Source of the DNA: JBDSGC01 sp046594105
Lineage (GTDB): Bacteria; Acidobacteriota; Thermoanaerobaculia; Gp7-AA8
Reading direction: 5' to 3'
Assembly (NCBI GenBank): GCA_046594105.1
Contig: JBKJQB010000345.1
Span: forward strand, 1 to 33,922
Length of the DNA stretch: 33,922 nucleotides
Shown here: positions 1-7,892 of the stretch, piece after piece
Layout: each line of letters opens with the position of its first letter
How positions within the stretch are numbered: position 1 is the first letter of the stretch
The notes under the pieces: generated by a model
What the model saw: the letters and a program-made list of their open reading frames with translations, nothing else
What the model was told of the DNA's origin: nothing
Database searches by the model: none
Program-made: the position numbers and the translations under genes

Positions 1-1
1 C

Positions 2-130
2 CAGGGCCGGGGGAGCTTCCACATGGAGTACTCCCACTACGAGGAAGTGCCTCGCAATCTGCAGAAGAAGATCATCTCGGAAGCGAAGAAAGCTCGCGAG
101 GCCCACGCCTCACAGCATGCGGCGCATTGA
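2..130 (+). CDS. fusA: Elongation factor G, C-terminal end (partial)
   Basis: This is the last 42 codons of a gene that begins before the window. The frame reads GRGSFHMEYSHYEEVPRNLQ and then a lysine-rich helix ending in EAHASQHAAH. That matches the extreme C-terminus (domain V) of EF-G, the GTPase that drives ribosomal translocation. The pattern GRGxFxMExxHYEEVPxNL is the family's diagnostic tail. The TGA stop at 128-130 is directly followed by a dispersed palindromic repeat. Only the tail is visible, so EF-G paralogues cannot be told apart. Confidence 0.88.
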   Translation, partial: QGRGSFHMEYSHYEEVPRNLQKKIISEAKKAREAHASQHAAH

Positions 131-188
131 GCCGGCACGGCCGGTGGCGTTGGTTCGCAAAGCGTCCGCCACGATTTTTGCCTCAGCC
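131..188 (+). repeat. Dispersed palindromic repeat, type II copy (G)
   Basis: The repeat starts at the base after the EF-G stop codon with GCCGGCACGGCCGG. It continues with a hairpin-capable stretch (GGTGGCGTTGG, loop, GCGTCCGCC) and a short T-rich segment. It closely matches the type II unit at 11254-11308. The remaining gap to 340 shows no gene. It contains a small tandem TGGTTTC-like stretch at about 319-340. Confidence 0.8.
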
Positions 189-340
189 ACGTTCACTCGG
201 CCGCCTTTGATTGCAGATGACCCGCGAGCGCGTCATGCGCATCGCGCCGTTCCCCAGCTCAGAATGACGGTTGGAGAATCTCTTCACCTCTGAGCAAGGA
301 GCCTGCAGGACGGCGCTCTGGTGGTTTCTGGTTTCTGGTT

Positions 341-979
341 CTACCGCGCTCGCACCAGCTTCACATCGAGACGGGCGATTTCAGCGCTCGCGGTCTCACT
401 CGCCGTAACGACGAACTGCTGCTCGCGATAGCCGGGAGCGACGATCCGAAGGTGATAGCTGCCGGGCGCGGGAAAGTCGTAGATTTCATCCACGGTGTTG
501 AATTGGCGTGCTTCGCCGATGGCCAGATCGTTGACGAAAATCATCGCGTCGTCGGGGGTGATATTGGTGACCATGCCCCGCCGGGCCCACAGGCGCACGG
601 TGGCGCTGATCCCTGCCGAATCGTTGGTGATCTGCGCGCGGGCTCGCCCGGCTGCGGGCGGCCGGGCTGCTGGCGCGTTGTCGCCGCCTTCGCCAGGAAA
701 CACCAGCGATGCTCCCGGCTCCGGCTCACCGGGAGGCCCTCCATGGGTCATCGCGCGGGGAGCTTTCCGAGAACGGATGATGCCATCAGCCAAGGTGGGG
801 ATGCGATAACGGACTCCGGTGTAGACGGCCAGTGCCGCGATCAACACCAACACCGAACCGATCACTGCAGGAATCCAGCGAGGCAGGCCTGTCGGTTCGG
901 GATTGCTGTGCCTTGCACGCGGTGGCTCCGCGCTCGCCGGCGGATCGGAGGGGACCCCGTCGCGCGGCTGGTCGTTCAT
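341..979 (-). CDS. Membrane-anchored PEGA-like domain protein
   Basis: A 212-aa protein of unknown function. Residues 1-33 are proline-rich and hydrophilic. Residues about 35-57 form one transmembrane helix (WIPAVIGSVLVLIAALAVYT). A low-complexity Pro/Gly/Ala linker follows to about residue 115. The C-terminal ~80 residues look like a PEGA-type beta-sandwich (ITPDDAMIFVNDLAIGEA, then PAPGSYHLRIVAPGYREQ), the pattern found in surface-associated proteins of this group. The start codon overlaps the stop of the upstream DUF2007 gene by ATGA, so the two are probably translationally coupled. The membrane anchor and C-terminal fold are seen in sequence; a sensing or envelope role would be inference. 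Confidence 0.7.
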   Translation of the reverse strand: MNDQPRDGVPSDPPASAEPPRARHSNPEPTGLPRWIPAVIGSVLVLIAALAVYTGVRYRIPTLADGIIRSRKAPRAMTHGGPPGEPEPGASLVFPGEGGDNAPAARPPAAGRARAQITNDSAGISATVRLWARRGMVTNITPDDAMIFVNDLAIGEARQFNTVDEIYDFPAPGSYHLRIVAPGYREQQFVVTASETASAEIARLDVKLVRAR

Positions 980-1398
980 TCCTTCTCCGCGACCGCGCTC
1001 TCGTCGCTGATGTCCGCGGGCCCCTCGTCGGTCACCACGGTTTCCGTGTCGTCGTCGAGGCGATCGAACTCACGATCGCGATCGCGCAGCAACTGCTGGG
1101 CACGACTCTCATCGTCCGCCGATACGTAGACGCGGATGTCACCCATAGTCCCGAAGTTGATGGGTTCCATGCTGAACTTGACGTTCTCGATCTGCGCAGG
1201 GATTCCCTCGGCATCCAGAAATCCCTGAATCAGGCGCGCTTTGTCTTCCGCACCGGTGCTGGCGATTTCGACCCACGTGGTGCCATCGGTTCCAGCGATC
1301 GACTGGAATGGCAGCTCCGCTACCAGCGCCACGTGATCGGTCGGACACTCGGTCTCGCCGGTCGAAAAGGCCTGTTTACAGGTTGGGCAATACGACAT
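976..1398 (-). CDS. Zinc-ribbon DUF2007-type protein
   Basis: A 140-aa protein. The N-terminus carries a Cys pair and a third Cys (YCPTCKQAFSTGETECP), a zinc-ribbon-like element. Residues about 40-105 resemble DUF2007, a small alpha/beta domain described as a putative signal-transducing protein: WVEIASTGAEDKARLIQGFL, then IPAQIENV, then DIRVYVSADDESRAQQLL. The tail is acidic. The start ATG has GAGGAG five bases upstream, and that ribosome-binding site overlaps the selD stop (9-nt gap), which places this gene in the selD transcription unit. It also overlaps the next gene by 4 nt. The function is unknown. Confidence 0.72.
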   Translation of the reverse strand: MSYCPTCKQAFSTGETECPTDHVALVAELPFQSIAGTDGTTWVEIASTGAEDKARLIQGFLDAEGIPAQIENVKFSMEPINFGTMGDIRVYVSADDESRAQQLLRDRDREFDRLDDDTETVVTDEGPADISDESAVAEKE

Positions 1399-1407
1399 CG
1401 ACTCTCC

Positions 1408-2475
1408 TCACGGCACCAGCGTGATCCTGCCGCTCTGGTCCGTCACGGTGCCGATCTTTGCATAGAACAGGCCGCCTTCCACCAGTTCCCGCTCCAGTTC
1501 GGCCAGCCGCTCCGGAGGCACCGCCATGAGCAGTCCGCCGCTGGTCTGCGCGTCGCACATCAGAAGGAATTCTGACTCGGGAACGTTGCCGTCCGTCCGG
1601 GAACGAAACGTGGCCGCATTGCGAAGGCTGCCCGCGGGGCGGTATCCGCGGGCCAGCCACTCCCGTGCCCCCTCAAGAAGCGGTACCGAACCGACGCGAA
1701 CCTCCGCTCCAACTCCTGAGCCTGCGCACATTTCCAGCAGATGGCCCACCAGGCCGTAGCCGGTGACGTCGGTGGCGGCGGAGACTCCCACCCGCGTCAT
1801 GACCTCAGCCACGTCGCGGTTGAGCATGGTCATCCACCTGGTCGCTTCGTCCAGAGAGGGAGGGGTCCGTCGAAGGAACCTGCGGCCCGTCACGGCCCGG
1901 TGTGCGCTGATCAGAATGCCGTTGCCGATCGGCTTCGTGAGCACCAGCGAGTCGCCCACTCTCGCTGTCGAGTTCCGCACCAGCCGATCGATCTGCACGG
2001 TGCCCGTCACTGCCAGTCCGTACTTCGGCACGTCGTCGATGATGGTGTGTCCCCCGGCCACGGGGAACCCCGCTTCCGCAGCCTTGTCCGCTCCTCCGCG
2101 AAGAATCTCGTGAAGCACCTCGAGCGGAAGCACGTCCGTCGGGAAGGCCGCGATGGCCAGTCCCAGAATCGGAGTGGCGCCCATGGCGTAGATATCCGAA
2201 ATGGAGTTCGCTGCGGCGATCGCTCCAAAAAGGTAAGGGTCGTCCACAATCGGCGTGAAGAAGTCGACCGTTTGGGCGATGGCCATGTTTCCGCTGATCC
2301 GAAGGACCGCGGCGTCATCGTTGGTCCCGTATCCGACCACAAGATTCCCCATCCCCTCGGCGAGAGGCAGTCCTGAAAGCACAGAGCGCAGGTCATCCTG
2401 ACCCAGCTTGCACGCTCAGCCACCGGTCGTCGCGAACGACGACAGCGCGGGATGGTTCTTGATCTTGTGCTTCAC
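1408..2475 (-). CDS. selD: Selenide, water dikinase (selenophosphate synthase), selenocysteine-containing
   Basis: SelD makes selenophosphate from selenide and ATP for selenocysteine and selenouridine synthesis. The body from the apparent GTG at 2382 is clearly SelD: GYGTNDDAAVLRI, AQTVDFFTPIVDDPYLFGAI, AANSISDIYAMGATPILGL, GGHTIIDD, ATDVTGYGLVGHLLEM, CDAQTSGGLL. That start would omit the catalytic loop. Reading upstream in frame gives TTGG-UGA-ACKLGQDDLRSVLSGLP, the family's GG(C/U)xCK motif with Sec in place of Cys. The UGA is at 2418-2416 and the essential Lys lies three residues later. The most likely start is GTG at 2475, giving 355 aa with Sec20; E. coli SelD is 347 aa. No strong ribosome-binding site is seen there. 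The start is uncertain, but the Sec reading is well supported. Confidence 0.87.
2388..2407 (-). promoter_or_regulatory. Putative bacterial SECIS hairpin in selD
   Basis: Eight nucleotides after the UGA, the mRNA can fold as GC, bulged U, GGGUCA, loop GGA, UGACCU, GC. This is an 8-bp stem with one bulged U and a G-containing apical loop about 17 nt from the UGA. It fits the general bacterial SECIS pattern of a short hairpin just downstream of UGA with G in the loop and a bulged U. It was folded by eye only. Confidence 0.6.
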
Positions 2476-2555
2476 GCGGTCATGGTAGCGCGAAGCGCAA
2501 CCGGGCCATCTGGAGAGCGAGCTCCTCCGCCTTCGGATCGGGACTGGGTGTTGGA

Positions 2556-2638
2556 CTAGGAGCCTGCGCGGCAGAACGTCTTGGAGCGTGATCTTGGCGG
2601 AGCCTTGGGCAACCAGCGCCGCCGGCCGTGCCGGCCTA
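2556..2638 (-). repeat. Dispersed palindromic repeat, type I copy (A)
   Basis: An ~83-bp element. Read on the minus strand it runs from GCCGGCACGGCCGGCGGCG through GCTGGTTGCCCAAGGC and TCCGCCAAGATCACGC to GCGCGGCTCCTAG-like sequence. It lies between the 92-aa gene and selD, inside the likely operon. The TAG stop of the 92-aa gene is its first three bases. CTAG survives at the other end (2556-2559). Confidence 0.85.
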
Positions 2639-2914
2639 CGACGCTTCTGGAGCGTCGCCGAGGACTTCGGCCCGCGCAGCCTCGACCGCGAGCAGGATCT
2701 CCTGATAGAGGTTGAAGGCGAGATCGGGCGACATCGAAACACCGGCGGCGGCGTTCACGATCTCGGCAATCTGAGCGGCGTAGTGGGAGGCCGTTGGAAG
2801 CCGCTCCCCGGCCAGCTGGATCTGGCGGAACCCGTGAGTCAGCTGTTCCCTGAGGGTCTCCCGGAAGACCCCTGAGACCAGGTCGTCTTCGAGTGTTGCC
2901 GGATCGATGTTCAT
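2636..2914 (-). CDS. Conserved-looking 92-aa protein of unknown function
   Basis: This protein starts MNIDPATLEDDLVSGVFRET and ends AEVLGDAPEAS. It is mostly helical and acidic, with no membrane segment or recognised motif. The start is chosen because its ATG overlaps the TGA of the metalloprotease gene by ATGA, a coupling signature. A longer in-frame extension exists upstream, but it lies entirely inside the metalloprotease gene. The stop codon TAG is supplied by the edge of the dispersed repeat, so the original C-terminus may have been altered by the repeat. The function is unknown. Confidence 0.6.
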   Translation of the reverse strand: MNIDPATLEDDLVSGVFRETLREQLTHGFRQIQLAGERLPTASHYAAQIAEIVNAAAGVSMSPDLAFNLYQEILLAVEAARAEVLGDAPEAS

Positions 2915-4074
2915 CGCAGGAATCTCTCGATCGACTGCGTATCCGGTCCGTAGCCGGCACGCACCCGGTTGCCTTCCAGAGAGCTCCGAACTTCCAGCCC
3001 GCGGCCACGAAGAAACACGAGGTAGGCCTCGCGGAAAACGACGGCCTGTTCCGGCGACTCCCATCGGGTTTCCGCGAGGACGGTCCCCCGAGGAGTGATC
3101 AGCACGCGATCTGCGAGCCATCCTGTCGAGGCGGTTGAGCCGACCAGAAATCGCCAATGGAACTCTCCCAGGTGCTCGACCGTCAGCGCAACCGGCTCGC
3201 TGCGGCGCCGCTTCGATTCAAATGCCGGCTCGGTCCGATCGGTTCCCTCGATCCGGGAGAAATACTCGGCGGGGTGGAAAACCTCCCGGCTCGACCGGGG
3301 AGGGTTCTGATGCATGCGGTCGACCGCCTTCCAGCCCCCGCGGCGATAGGCCGTGGCCACCAGCTTGATGCCCTCGAAGTAGGGGAACTTCATCGAGTCG
3401 AGAAAGTAGCGAGGCGTCGATGAATCGACCAGCGCGTCACCACCGGCGACGGCTGCCTGCAACCATGAGAATGTCTCGTCGGACTTGAGCACGTCATCGA
3501 GAGTCTGGCCGCTTTGCTCGAGCACCCATGCCAGCATCACCAGGGAAGCCTCTCCTTCGAGAAGGGCGTGATAGGCAAGCTGGGCGTCGCTGTCCCTCTG
3601 CAGTTTCCGCTCGCGTTCCGCTGCATGAAAGCGCTGATCCTGCAGGGCATGAGTGAGCTCATGGATGGCCACCGACTTCCGGACGACCTCCCTATTGGAG
3701 ACGCCGCTCACCGCCGGCGGCAACGGTTCGATCGAAACGTAGGTGTGGGACCGCGGATCGTAAAACGCCAGGACCTGGGACTGATACAGGTCGAGCATCT
3801 GGTCGATCAGCGCTGGGCTTCGGGCATCCACGAGTTGCAGGGCTCTCAGCACCGCCGCGTATTCTTCGAGAGAGTACGGAATGGAGGACTGCATTTGCTC
3901 GCGCAGGGCCGCCGGCAGAGTCTGTCGATCGATCTGCCTGACCAGCACCGGGTGGGCAAAGCTCACCCCTCGAAGCCGGGCCACGTCGCTCATCTCGCGG
4001 TCCAGCGAAGCAGCATTCAGCCCCTGGCAAAGAAGGGAACAGAAGGTGAGAAACGGGAGCATCCGCCGAAGCAC
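2911..4074 (-). CDS. Secreted putative zinc metalloprotease (HELTH motif)
   Basis: A 387-aa protein with an N-terminal signal-like segment (MLRRMLPFLTFCSLLCQGLNA). The central motif is IHELTHALQDQ (HExxH at residues ~138-142). About 30 residues later comes LLEGEAS, where a Glu (173 or 175) is the likely third zinc ligand, a gluzincin-like arrangement. Upstream, VLAFYDPRSHTYVSI looks like the edge strand that binds substrate in such enzymes. No specific family could be named. Secretion, zinc binding and peptidase activity are inferred from the motifs. It is the first gene of a minus-strand series leading to selD, and it overlaps the next gene by 4 nt. Confidence 0.7.
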   Translation of the reverse strand: MLRRMLPFLTFCSLLCQGLNAASLDREMSDVARLRGVSFAHPVLVRQIDRQTLPAALREQMQSSIPYSLEEYAAVLRALQLVDARSPALIDQMLDLYQSQVLAFYDPRSHTYVSIEPLPPAVSGVSNREVVRKSVAIHELTHALQDQRFHAAERERKLQRDSDAQLAYHALLEGEASLVMLAWVLEQSGQTLDDVLKSDETFSWLQAAVAGGDALVDSSTPRYFLDSMKFPYFEGIKLVATAYRRGGWKAVDRMHQNPPRSSREVFHPAEYFSRIEGTDRTEPAFESKRRRSEPVALTVEHLGEFHWRFLVGSTASTGWLADRVLITPRGTVLAETRWESPEQAVVFREAYLVFLRGRGLEVRSSLEGNRVRAGYGPDTQSIERFLR

Positions 4075-4121
4075 GCGACTCCGAACGGATGCAGGCGAAC
4101 GGTCATTCCGGCCGTTTCTTG

Positions 4122-4151
4122 TTGAAACTACGAATCTTGCTCACTTAGAAT
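4122..4151 (+). promoter_or_regulatory. Sigma70-type promoter of the anti-sigma pair
   Basis: TTGAAA at 4122-4127, an 18-nt spacer, then TAGAAT at 4146-4151. The -10 box overlaps the ATG at 4150, so transcription would begin near 4158. This argues that translation starts at the next in-frame ATG (4168). Confidence 0.55.
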
Positions 4152-4167
4152 GCCCGCGGCCCAGACC

Positions 4168-4620
4168 ATGGCAAACGACGGCGAGCGGATCGAAATCACC
4201 ATCAGCAGCCGGTTCGAAAACATCGAACTCGTTCAGGTGATCGCGGAACACCTCTGCGAAAATGCGGGGGTGGATGAAGACGGCTCTCATTGGGTCGGCA
4301 TGGCCGTGAGGGAAGCTGTGGCCAACGCGATCAAGCACGGCAACAAACTGGACATCTCTAAAAAGGTGAACGCCACCTTCGAACTCGAAGGTCCTGACCT
4401 GGAGATCACCATCTCCGACCAGGGTGAAGGGTTCGATCCGGAGAACGTCAGCGACCCGCTCAACCCGCAGAATCTGATGAAAACGAGCGGGCGGGGCATC
4501 TTCTACATGAAGACGTTCATGGATCAGATCCGATACTCGTTCCGCCCGGGGGTGGGCACATCGCTTCTGATGACCAAAAACCTCACTCGCGGGACCGGCG
4601 TAGCCAGCAGCAAAGCATGA
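4168..4620 (+). CDS. Anti-sigma factor / serine-protein kinase, RsbW/SpoIIAB type
   Basis: A 150-aa GHKL-ATPase protein. It has the N-box (VREAVANAIKHGN, Glu49 and Asn53), the G1 region (ISDQGEGFDPENV) and the G2 region (SGRGIFYMKTFMDQI). Proteins of this family bind an alternative sigma factor or phosphorylate a STAS-domain antagonist on serine. The following gene encodes exactly such a STAS protein, so the two are a probable partner-switch module. No sigma factor gene lies nearby, so the target is unknown. The start at 4168 is preferred over ATG 4150, which lies inside the -10 box. Confidence 0.85.
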   Translation: MANDGERIEITISSRFENIELVQVIAEHLCENAGVDEDGSHWVGMAVREAVANAIKHGNKLDISKKVNATFELEGPDLEITISDQGEGFDPENVSDPLNPQNLMKTSGRGIFYMKTFMDQIRYSFRPGVGTSLLMTKNLTRGTGVASSKA

Positions 4621-4675
4621 TATGAAGCTCTCCGCTCTCCTGATGTCTCCCGGGAGCTGAGCGCAAGGAGAAAAC

Positions 4676-5011
4676 ATGAAAGCCACCTCTCGCACCGCCA
4701 ATGGCGTGGAAATCATCAAACTCGATGGCAAGATCACGATCGGCGCGGGCGATTCGCAGCTCCGCGAAGTCATCGGCAACGCACTGACTGCTGGAAAGAC
4801 CAATCTGCTGCTCGACATGAGCGGTGTGACCACCATCGACTCTTCGGGAATCGGCGAGTTGGTCGGCTCTTACACCACGGTCACCAACCGCGGTGGCAAA
4901 CTGAAGCTCCTCCATCTCCCTGCCAAACTGAACGAGCTTCTCCACGTGACGCAGCTGATCACGGTGTTCGAAGTCTACGAGAACGAACCCGAAGCGCTCG
5001 CCAGCTTCTGA
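4676..5011 (+). CDS. STAS-domain anti-sigma factor antagonist (RsbV/SpoIIAA type)
   Basis: A 111-aa single STAS domain. The phosphorylation loop is VTTIDSSGIGELV, with Ser57 the expected kinase target by analogy to SpoIIAA. AAGGAG lies six bases before the ATG. It follows the RsbW-like kinase by 55 bp and is probably cotranscribed with it. In the dephosphorylated state such proteins sequester the kinase and release the sigma factor; this role is inferred from the family and the pairing. The gap 5012-5126 up to the convergent gene shows no gene and no clear terminator. Confidence 0.88.
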   Translation: MKATSRTANGVEIIKLDGKITIGAGDSQLREVIGNALTAGKTNLLLDMSGVTTIDSSGIGELVGSYTTVTNRGGKLKLLHLPAKLNELLHVTQLITVFEVYENEPEALASF

Positions 5012-5126
5012 TCCCCGGCTCCCGCGAGGCGGCGACGGCCGCGGCCTGCGCACCGGTCTGGCCGTTGCCGGCACGCATGGCGCGGGACGATTCTCATCAG
5101 GCGCTGAGGGACCAGCGCAACGCAGG

Positions 5127-5753
5127 CTACGGACGTCTGCGCCGGTGCGAAGAGTCACCACCCTCTTCCGAGCTGCCGGCCCACCGCATGGGAAGAGAGT
5201 TGGTCAGCACCGTCTCGTTTCGCTCGACCCAGCGGGTGAAGATTGCGGAAGCAAGTGCAGGGTCACGGACTGCCCGTTCCGGGATATCGATCAGGGATTC
5301 GAACGGCTTGGTCTCCCCACCAAGAAAATTCACACGGATCCTCAGAGCTTTGGGGCTGCGGAATCCGGGAACGCTGGGCGCGGAGAAGCGTGCGCCAGTC
5401 GTAAACGTCCGACGTCCCGACGGCGCGATGGACAGAAGGCGTGGAAGAAATTGCTCGCCGGGGATCTCGGAGCCGATGTCGATGGTGACCACTTGCGTCT
5501 CCGGATCGAAGGTGGCCTGGGGGAGCAGGTCAGCGATGAGGATGGTGGTGTCCCGGTGGTTGGTCACGTCACACTTGAGCGCGATGCTGATGCCTGACGT
5601 CAGCGTGTCTCCGTAGATTTCCGCATCGACGCGCACGTCGTTGTCGGTGCCGACCATCCTGCGAGGCTCGCTCATGTCCACCGGCCTGGTGCTGGTGCAG
5701 AAACTCAGCGAGAGAAGAACAAGAAGAGGAGCGATCCGTTGGAGAGGTCTCAT
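5127..5753 (-). CDS. Putative lipoprotein of unknown function
   Basis: A 208-aa protein. The N-terminus is a signal sequence with a lipobox-like end (LLVLLSLSFC, Cys19). The Phe at -1 is atypical for a lipobox, so lipidation is tentative. The mature part is mostly beta-strand-like (DVRVDAEIYGDTLTSGISIA, then TQVVTIDIGSEIPGEQFLP). It lies 53 bp downstream of lepA on the same strand and may be read from the same transcript. No family was recognised. Confidence 0.6.
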   Translation of the reverse strand: MRPLQRIAPLLVLLSLSFCTSTRPVDMSEPRRMVGTDNDVRVDAEIYGDTLTSGISIALKCDVTNHRDTTILIADLLPQATFDPETQVVTIDIGSEIPGEQFLPRLLSIAPSGRRTFTTGARFSAPSVPGFRSPKALRIRVNFLGGETKPFESLIDIPERAVRDPALASAIFTRWVERNETVLTNSLPMRWAGSSEEGGDSSHRRRRP

Positions 5754-5806
5754 CTAGCCCGGATGCAACCTGCGGAGGTGGCCTCGAATTGCGGGAGAGG
5801 CCGCGA

Positions 5807-7603
5807 TCAGTCAATCTTCAGGACGGCCAGGAAGGCCTCCTGCGGGATCTCCACCTTGCCGATCCGCTTCATCCGCTTCTTGCCCTCTTTCTGCTTCTCC
5901 AGGAGCTTCCGCTTGCGGGAGATGTCCCCGCCGTAACACTTGGCCAGGACATCCTTCCTCATGGCCTTGACCGTTTCCCTGGCGATGATGCGATTGCCCA
6001 CCGCAGCCTGCAAAGCGACCTCGTACATCTGTCTGGGGATGAACTCTCTCATCTTCTCGACCAGCAGCTTCCCGCGGCCGAATGCCTTGTCCTTGTGAAC
6101 GATCAACGACAGCGCGTCGAGCGGCTCGCCGTTCACCAGAATGTCCATCTTCACCAGATCGCTCTCCCGGTAGCCCTTCAACTGGTAGTCCAGCGACGCG
6201 TATCCGCGAGAAACGGATTTGAGCTTGTCGAAGAAATCCAGAATCACCTCATTCAGCGGCATTTCGTACACGATCATCACCCGGTTCGAGCTGACGTACT
6301 CCAGCTTCTTCTGCACGCCGCGGCGATCGGTGGCCAGCGCCAGAATCGGACCGACGAATTCGTCCGTGGTGATGATGGTGGCTTCAATGAAGGGCTCTTC
6401 GATCGAGCTGATGTACGACGGATCGGGCATCTTCTGGGGGTTGTCGATCTCCACCGTCTCACCATCGGTCCGGGTCACCCGGTAGCGAACGCCTGGGGCG
6501 GAGGTGAGCAGTTCCAGGTTGAACTCGCGCTCCAGCCGTTCCTGAATGATCTCCATGTGCAGGAGTCCGAGGAAGCCGCAGCGGAAGCCGAAGCCGAGGG
6601 CGGTCGAGCTTTCCGGCTCGAAGCTGAAGGAGGCGTCGTTGAGCTTGAGCTTTCCCACCGCGTCGCGAAGGTCTTCGTAGTCGTCCGTGTTGATGGGGAA
6701 GATTCCGGCAAACACCATCGGCTTCACTTCCTCGAACCCGGGAAGGGCCGGAACCTCGCTTTTTTCCTCGGTGATGGTGTCGCCGATCTTGGCCTGGACG
6801 ATGTCCTTGATGTTTCCGGAAAGGAATCCGACCTCGCCCACACCGAGACGTTCGATCTCCTTGGTCTTCGGGGTGAAGATGCCCATCGACGTGACTTCGT
6901 AAACCCGTCCCGTCGACATCAGCTTGATCCTCATCCCCTTGCGCACTTCCCCATCGACGACGCGCACGAAGAGCATCACTCCACGATAGGAGTCGTACCA
7001 GGAATCGAAGAGCAGCGCGCGCAGAGGTGCGTCAGGATTGCCCTTGGGGCAGGGAATGTCCGTCACGATGCGCTCGAGGATCTCGTCGACGCCGATTCCC
7101 GATTTTGCGGACGCCAGAACGGCATCGTGCGCGTCCAGGCCGATCACATTCTCGATCTGCTCGCGAACCTTCTCCGGCTCCGCGGAGGGAAGATCGACTT
7201 TGTTGATGACCGAGAGGATGTCCAGATTGTTATTGATGGCCAGGTAGCTGTTGGCCAGGGTCTGCGCTTCGACCCCCTGGGTGGCGTCGACCACCAGAAT
7301 CGCACCTTCGCAGGCGGCGAGACTCCGGCTGACCTCGTAACTGAAATCGACGTGACCCGGCGTGTCGATCAGATTGAACGAGTAAAGCTGACCGCTCTTC
7401 GCCGTGTATTGCACGGAGACGGCGCGGGCTTTGATGGTGATGCCCCGCTCGCGCTCGAGATCCATGTCGTCGAGCATCTGCTCGCCCATTTCGCGTTGTT
7501 CGACCGCGCCGGTCTTCTGCAGAAGCCGGTCCGACAAGGTCGTCTTGCCGTGGTCGATATGGGCGATGATCGAGAAATTGCGGATGAACTGAGGGTCGGT
7601 CAT
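5807..7603 (-). CDS. lepA: Elongation factor 4 (back-translocating GTPase)
   Basis: A 598-aa protein, the family's normal length. GTPase motifs: AHIDHGKTTLSDRL (G1), DTPGHVDFSYEV (G3) and NKVDLPSAEP (G4). The C-terminus (KRKLLEKQKEGKKRMKRIGK, then VEIPQEAFLAVLKID) is the LepA-specific tail. EF4 binds ribosomes and affects translocation and initiation under stress. The start at 7603 (MTDPQFIRNFSIIAHIDHGK) fits homologues. An in-frame ATG at 7657 with GGGAGC upstream would add 18 residues and overlap the zinc-ribbon gene, so it remains possible. Confidence 0.96.
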   Translation of the reverse strand: MTDPQFIRNFSIIAHIDHGKTTLSDRLLQKTGAVEQREMGEQMLDDMDLERERGITIKARAVSVQYTAKSGQLYSFNLIDTPGHVDFSYEVSRSLAACEGAILVVDATQGVEAQTLANSYLAINNNLDILSVINKVDLPSAEPEKVREQIENVIGLDAHDAVLASAKSGIGVDEILERIVTDIPCPKGNPDAPLRALLFDSWYDSYRGVMLFVRVVDGEVRKGMRIKLMSTGRVYEVTSMGIFTPKTKEIERLGVGEVGFLSGNIKDIVQAKIGDTITEEKSEVPALPGFEEVKPMVFAGIFPINTDDYEDLRDAVGKLKLNDASFSFEPESSTALGFGFRCGFLGLLHMEIIQERLEREFNLELLTSAPGVRYRVTRTDGETVEIDNPQKMPDPSYISSIEEPFIEATIITTDEFVGPILALATDRRGVQKKLEYVSSNRVMIVYEMPLNEVILDFFDKLKSVSRGYASLDYQLKGYRESDLVKMDILVNGEPLDALSLIVHKDKAFGRGKLLVEKMREFIPRQMYEVALQAAVGNRIIARETVKAMRKDVLAKCYGGDISRKRKLLEKQKEGKKRMKRIGKVEIPQEAFLAVLKID

Positions 7604-7646
7604 TACGGGAACCGCTCGCGCGGCGGACGATCTAACACCAAACTGC

Positions 7647-7892
7647 TCAGTTGTCATCCCGCCGGGCCCGCTCCCGCCATTGCGCTCCACAGTCGCGGCA
7701 GGCACGCTCTCCAACGGCCAGATGGGCGATGGCCATGATCGCCAGGATGATGCCCGCCACCAGCGCCGCATGGACCCGGCCGGTGAGGACGATGGGCACG
7801 GCCACGGCGATCATCATCAGATCGACGGTCCAGACCACGCGCCCACCACGCCGTGTCGCTTCAGAGCCACACTGGGGACACAGGACGGTCAT
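7647..7892 (-). CDS. Small zinc-ribbon membrane protein
   Basis: An 81-aa protein. CPQCGS at the N-terminus and CRDCGAQW near the C-terminus make a split four-Cys zinc ribbon. Between them are two hydrophobic segments (VVWTVDLMMIAVAVPIVLTG and VHAALVAGIILAIMAIAHLA). The ATG overlaps the TGA of the acetyltransferase remnant by ATGA, so its translation may depend on that broken frame. Its function is unknown. Confidence 0.6.
   Translation of the reverse strand: MTVLCPQCGSEATRRGGRVVWTVDLMMIAVAVPIVLTGRVHAALVAGIILAIMAIAHLAVGERACRDCGAQWRERARRDDN

Noticed and set aside
2556..2742. A small protein ending in TTGG before the UGA at 2416 and containing RPAALVAQGSAKITLQDVLP
   Set aside because: The middle is the dispersed repeat read through by chance. 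The same peptide recurs at every type I copy. Only the last residues before the UGA belong to selD.
5789..7738. A 649-aa open frame on the plus strand
   Set aside because: It is the antisense shadow of lepA. GC-rich codon bias leaves the opposite frame open, and the product has no recognisable domain.
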